This document shows positions 5,494 through 5,970 of a stretch of 5,970 nucleotides of DNA, one piece after another. The position numbers and the translations under genes were made by a program. The stretch comes from Akkermansiaceae bacterium (GTDB lineage Bacteria > Verrucomicrobiota > Verrucomicrobiia > Verrucomicrobiales > Akkermansiaceae). Under the pieces are notes generated by a model, which was not told where the DNA came from, searched no databases, and saw only the letters and a list, made by a program, of their open reading frames with translations. The stretch covers positions 1 to 5,970 of the forward strand of contig JAQGPE010000128.1 of NCBI GenBank assembly GCA_028293225.1, written 5' to 3'. Position 1 is the first letter of the stretch, and every line of letters begins with the position of its first letter.

Positions 5494-5970
5494 TCAGGGC
5501 TCTTTCGGCAGCGGCAGATGCGCCAGTTGCTCCGCATTCTTCTCCAGCGACAGGCTCTGTTGCTGGTCGTAGCCGTTTCCGCCCGCGAACTTCTCAAACT
5601 GCGCCGCATCGATCGGCGCCCCTTTCCGGCGGTCCGGCATCACGTCGTAAACTTGATAGCACCACTGACCGTCCGCCTGCTTTTTCGCCTCGATGAAACG
5701 GTCCATCGTTCCGAATCCCGCCGTCAGGATGTTCAACTTTCCCATCCCCAAGGTGCTTAGAAAGGTCGGGCTGTAGCCATCCGTCAGCTGCCGCCGGAAG
5801 GCTTCCCGCAGCGCCGGTCCGGCGATCTCATCGACCTTCGCTCGCACTTCCTCCCACTCCCGCTCCGCCACTTTCGGATCGGTTGGCGGGATGTGCATCC
5901 GCATCACTCCGTCCTTTTCGGAGATCACCTTCACGGCCGCCTTCTCCCGCTCCTCCCAGCGCTTCACCGA
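5494..5970 (-). CDS. Hypothetical protein, 5' end outside the window
   Basis: The visible 158 residues are the C-terminal part of a gene that is still open at the window edge, so its start and any signal peptide are not seen. The frame has a GTG at 5965-5967, but the preceding codon is also sense, so this need not be the start. The protein is hydrophilic and rich in Lys, Glu and Arg at its visible N-terminus (KRWEEREKAAVKV). In the middle it has LSTLGMGKLNILTAGFGTMDRF and then WCYQVYDVMPDRRKG, and it ends in a helical, Gln-rich tail. I recognise no domain. It lies 19 nt upstream of the membrane-anchored gene on the same strand and is probably co-transcribed with it. Confidence 0.7.
   Translation of the reverse strand, partial: SVKRWEEREKAAVKVISEKDGVMRMHIPPTDPKVAEREWEEVRAKVDEIAGPALREAFRRQLTDGYSPTFLSTLGMGKLNILTAGFGTMDRFIEAKKQADGQWCYQVYDVMPDRRKGAPIDAAQFEKFAGGNGYDQQQSLSLEKNAEQLAHLPLPKEP

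Noticed and set aside
5475..5609. 45-codon N-terminal extension of the membrane-anchored protein
   Set aside because: It overlaps the end of the upstream gene and is Arg-rich; AGAAGGA is well placed for the ATG at 5474, right before the membrane segment.
4524..5696. 390-codon plus-strand frame opposite the two unknown genes
   Set aside because: Its low-quality Arg/Pro/Leu composition is typical of a GC-rich antisense shadow; the minus-strand genes have a good ribosome-binding site and a membrane anchor.

Overview
The window is high-GC bacterial DNA with six coding regions on both strands, four of them assigned to families. Gene content and dispersed GC-rich hairpin repeats suggest a Verrucomicrobiota-type genome (Luteolibacter-like). 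That placement is an inference from style, not from a marker gene. There are no rRNA or tRNA genes, CRISPR arrays, transposases or phage genes. Most of the window looks like ordinary chromosome.

Layout, left to right. (1) 55-1149, minus: a secreted major royal jelly protein (MRJP/Yellow)-family beta-propeller with a signal peptide. (2) 1150-1490: non-coding, with a two-hairpin REP-like element and one copy of a GGCC-hairpin repeat. (3) 1491-2123, minus: an FMN-dependent NADH-azoreductase (AzoR type), divergent from a TetR regulator at 2230-2835, plus. A perfect 18-bp palindrome lies between them. (4) 2836-3151: non-coding, with a degenerate ~60-bp direct repeat and a good rho-independent terminator for the gene on its right. 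(5) 3152-3892, minus: a short-chain dehydrogenase/reductase, divergent from a second TetR regulator at 3983-4588, plus. A 16-bp inverted repeat sits at the predicted transcription start of the reductase. This pair resembles E. coli BdcA/BdcR. (6) 4620-5474 and 5494-5970 (partial), minus: two adjacent genes of unknown function. The first encodes a membrane-anchored protein with a low-complexity linker.

The centre of the window is two back-to-back copies of one circuit: an NAD(P)H-dependent redox enzyme divergent from a TetR repressor, with the operator candidate in the short gap. The likely job is inducible detoxification of quinones, azo compounds, aldehydes or similar electrophiles, but no inducer can be read from the sequence. 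Nothing here clearly amounts to a new multi-gene system. The items most worth a second look are the two operator candidates, the hairpin repeats and the unknown gene pair at the right edge.
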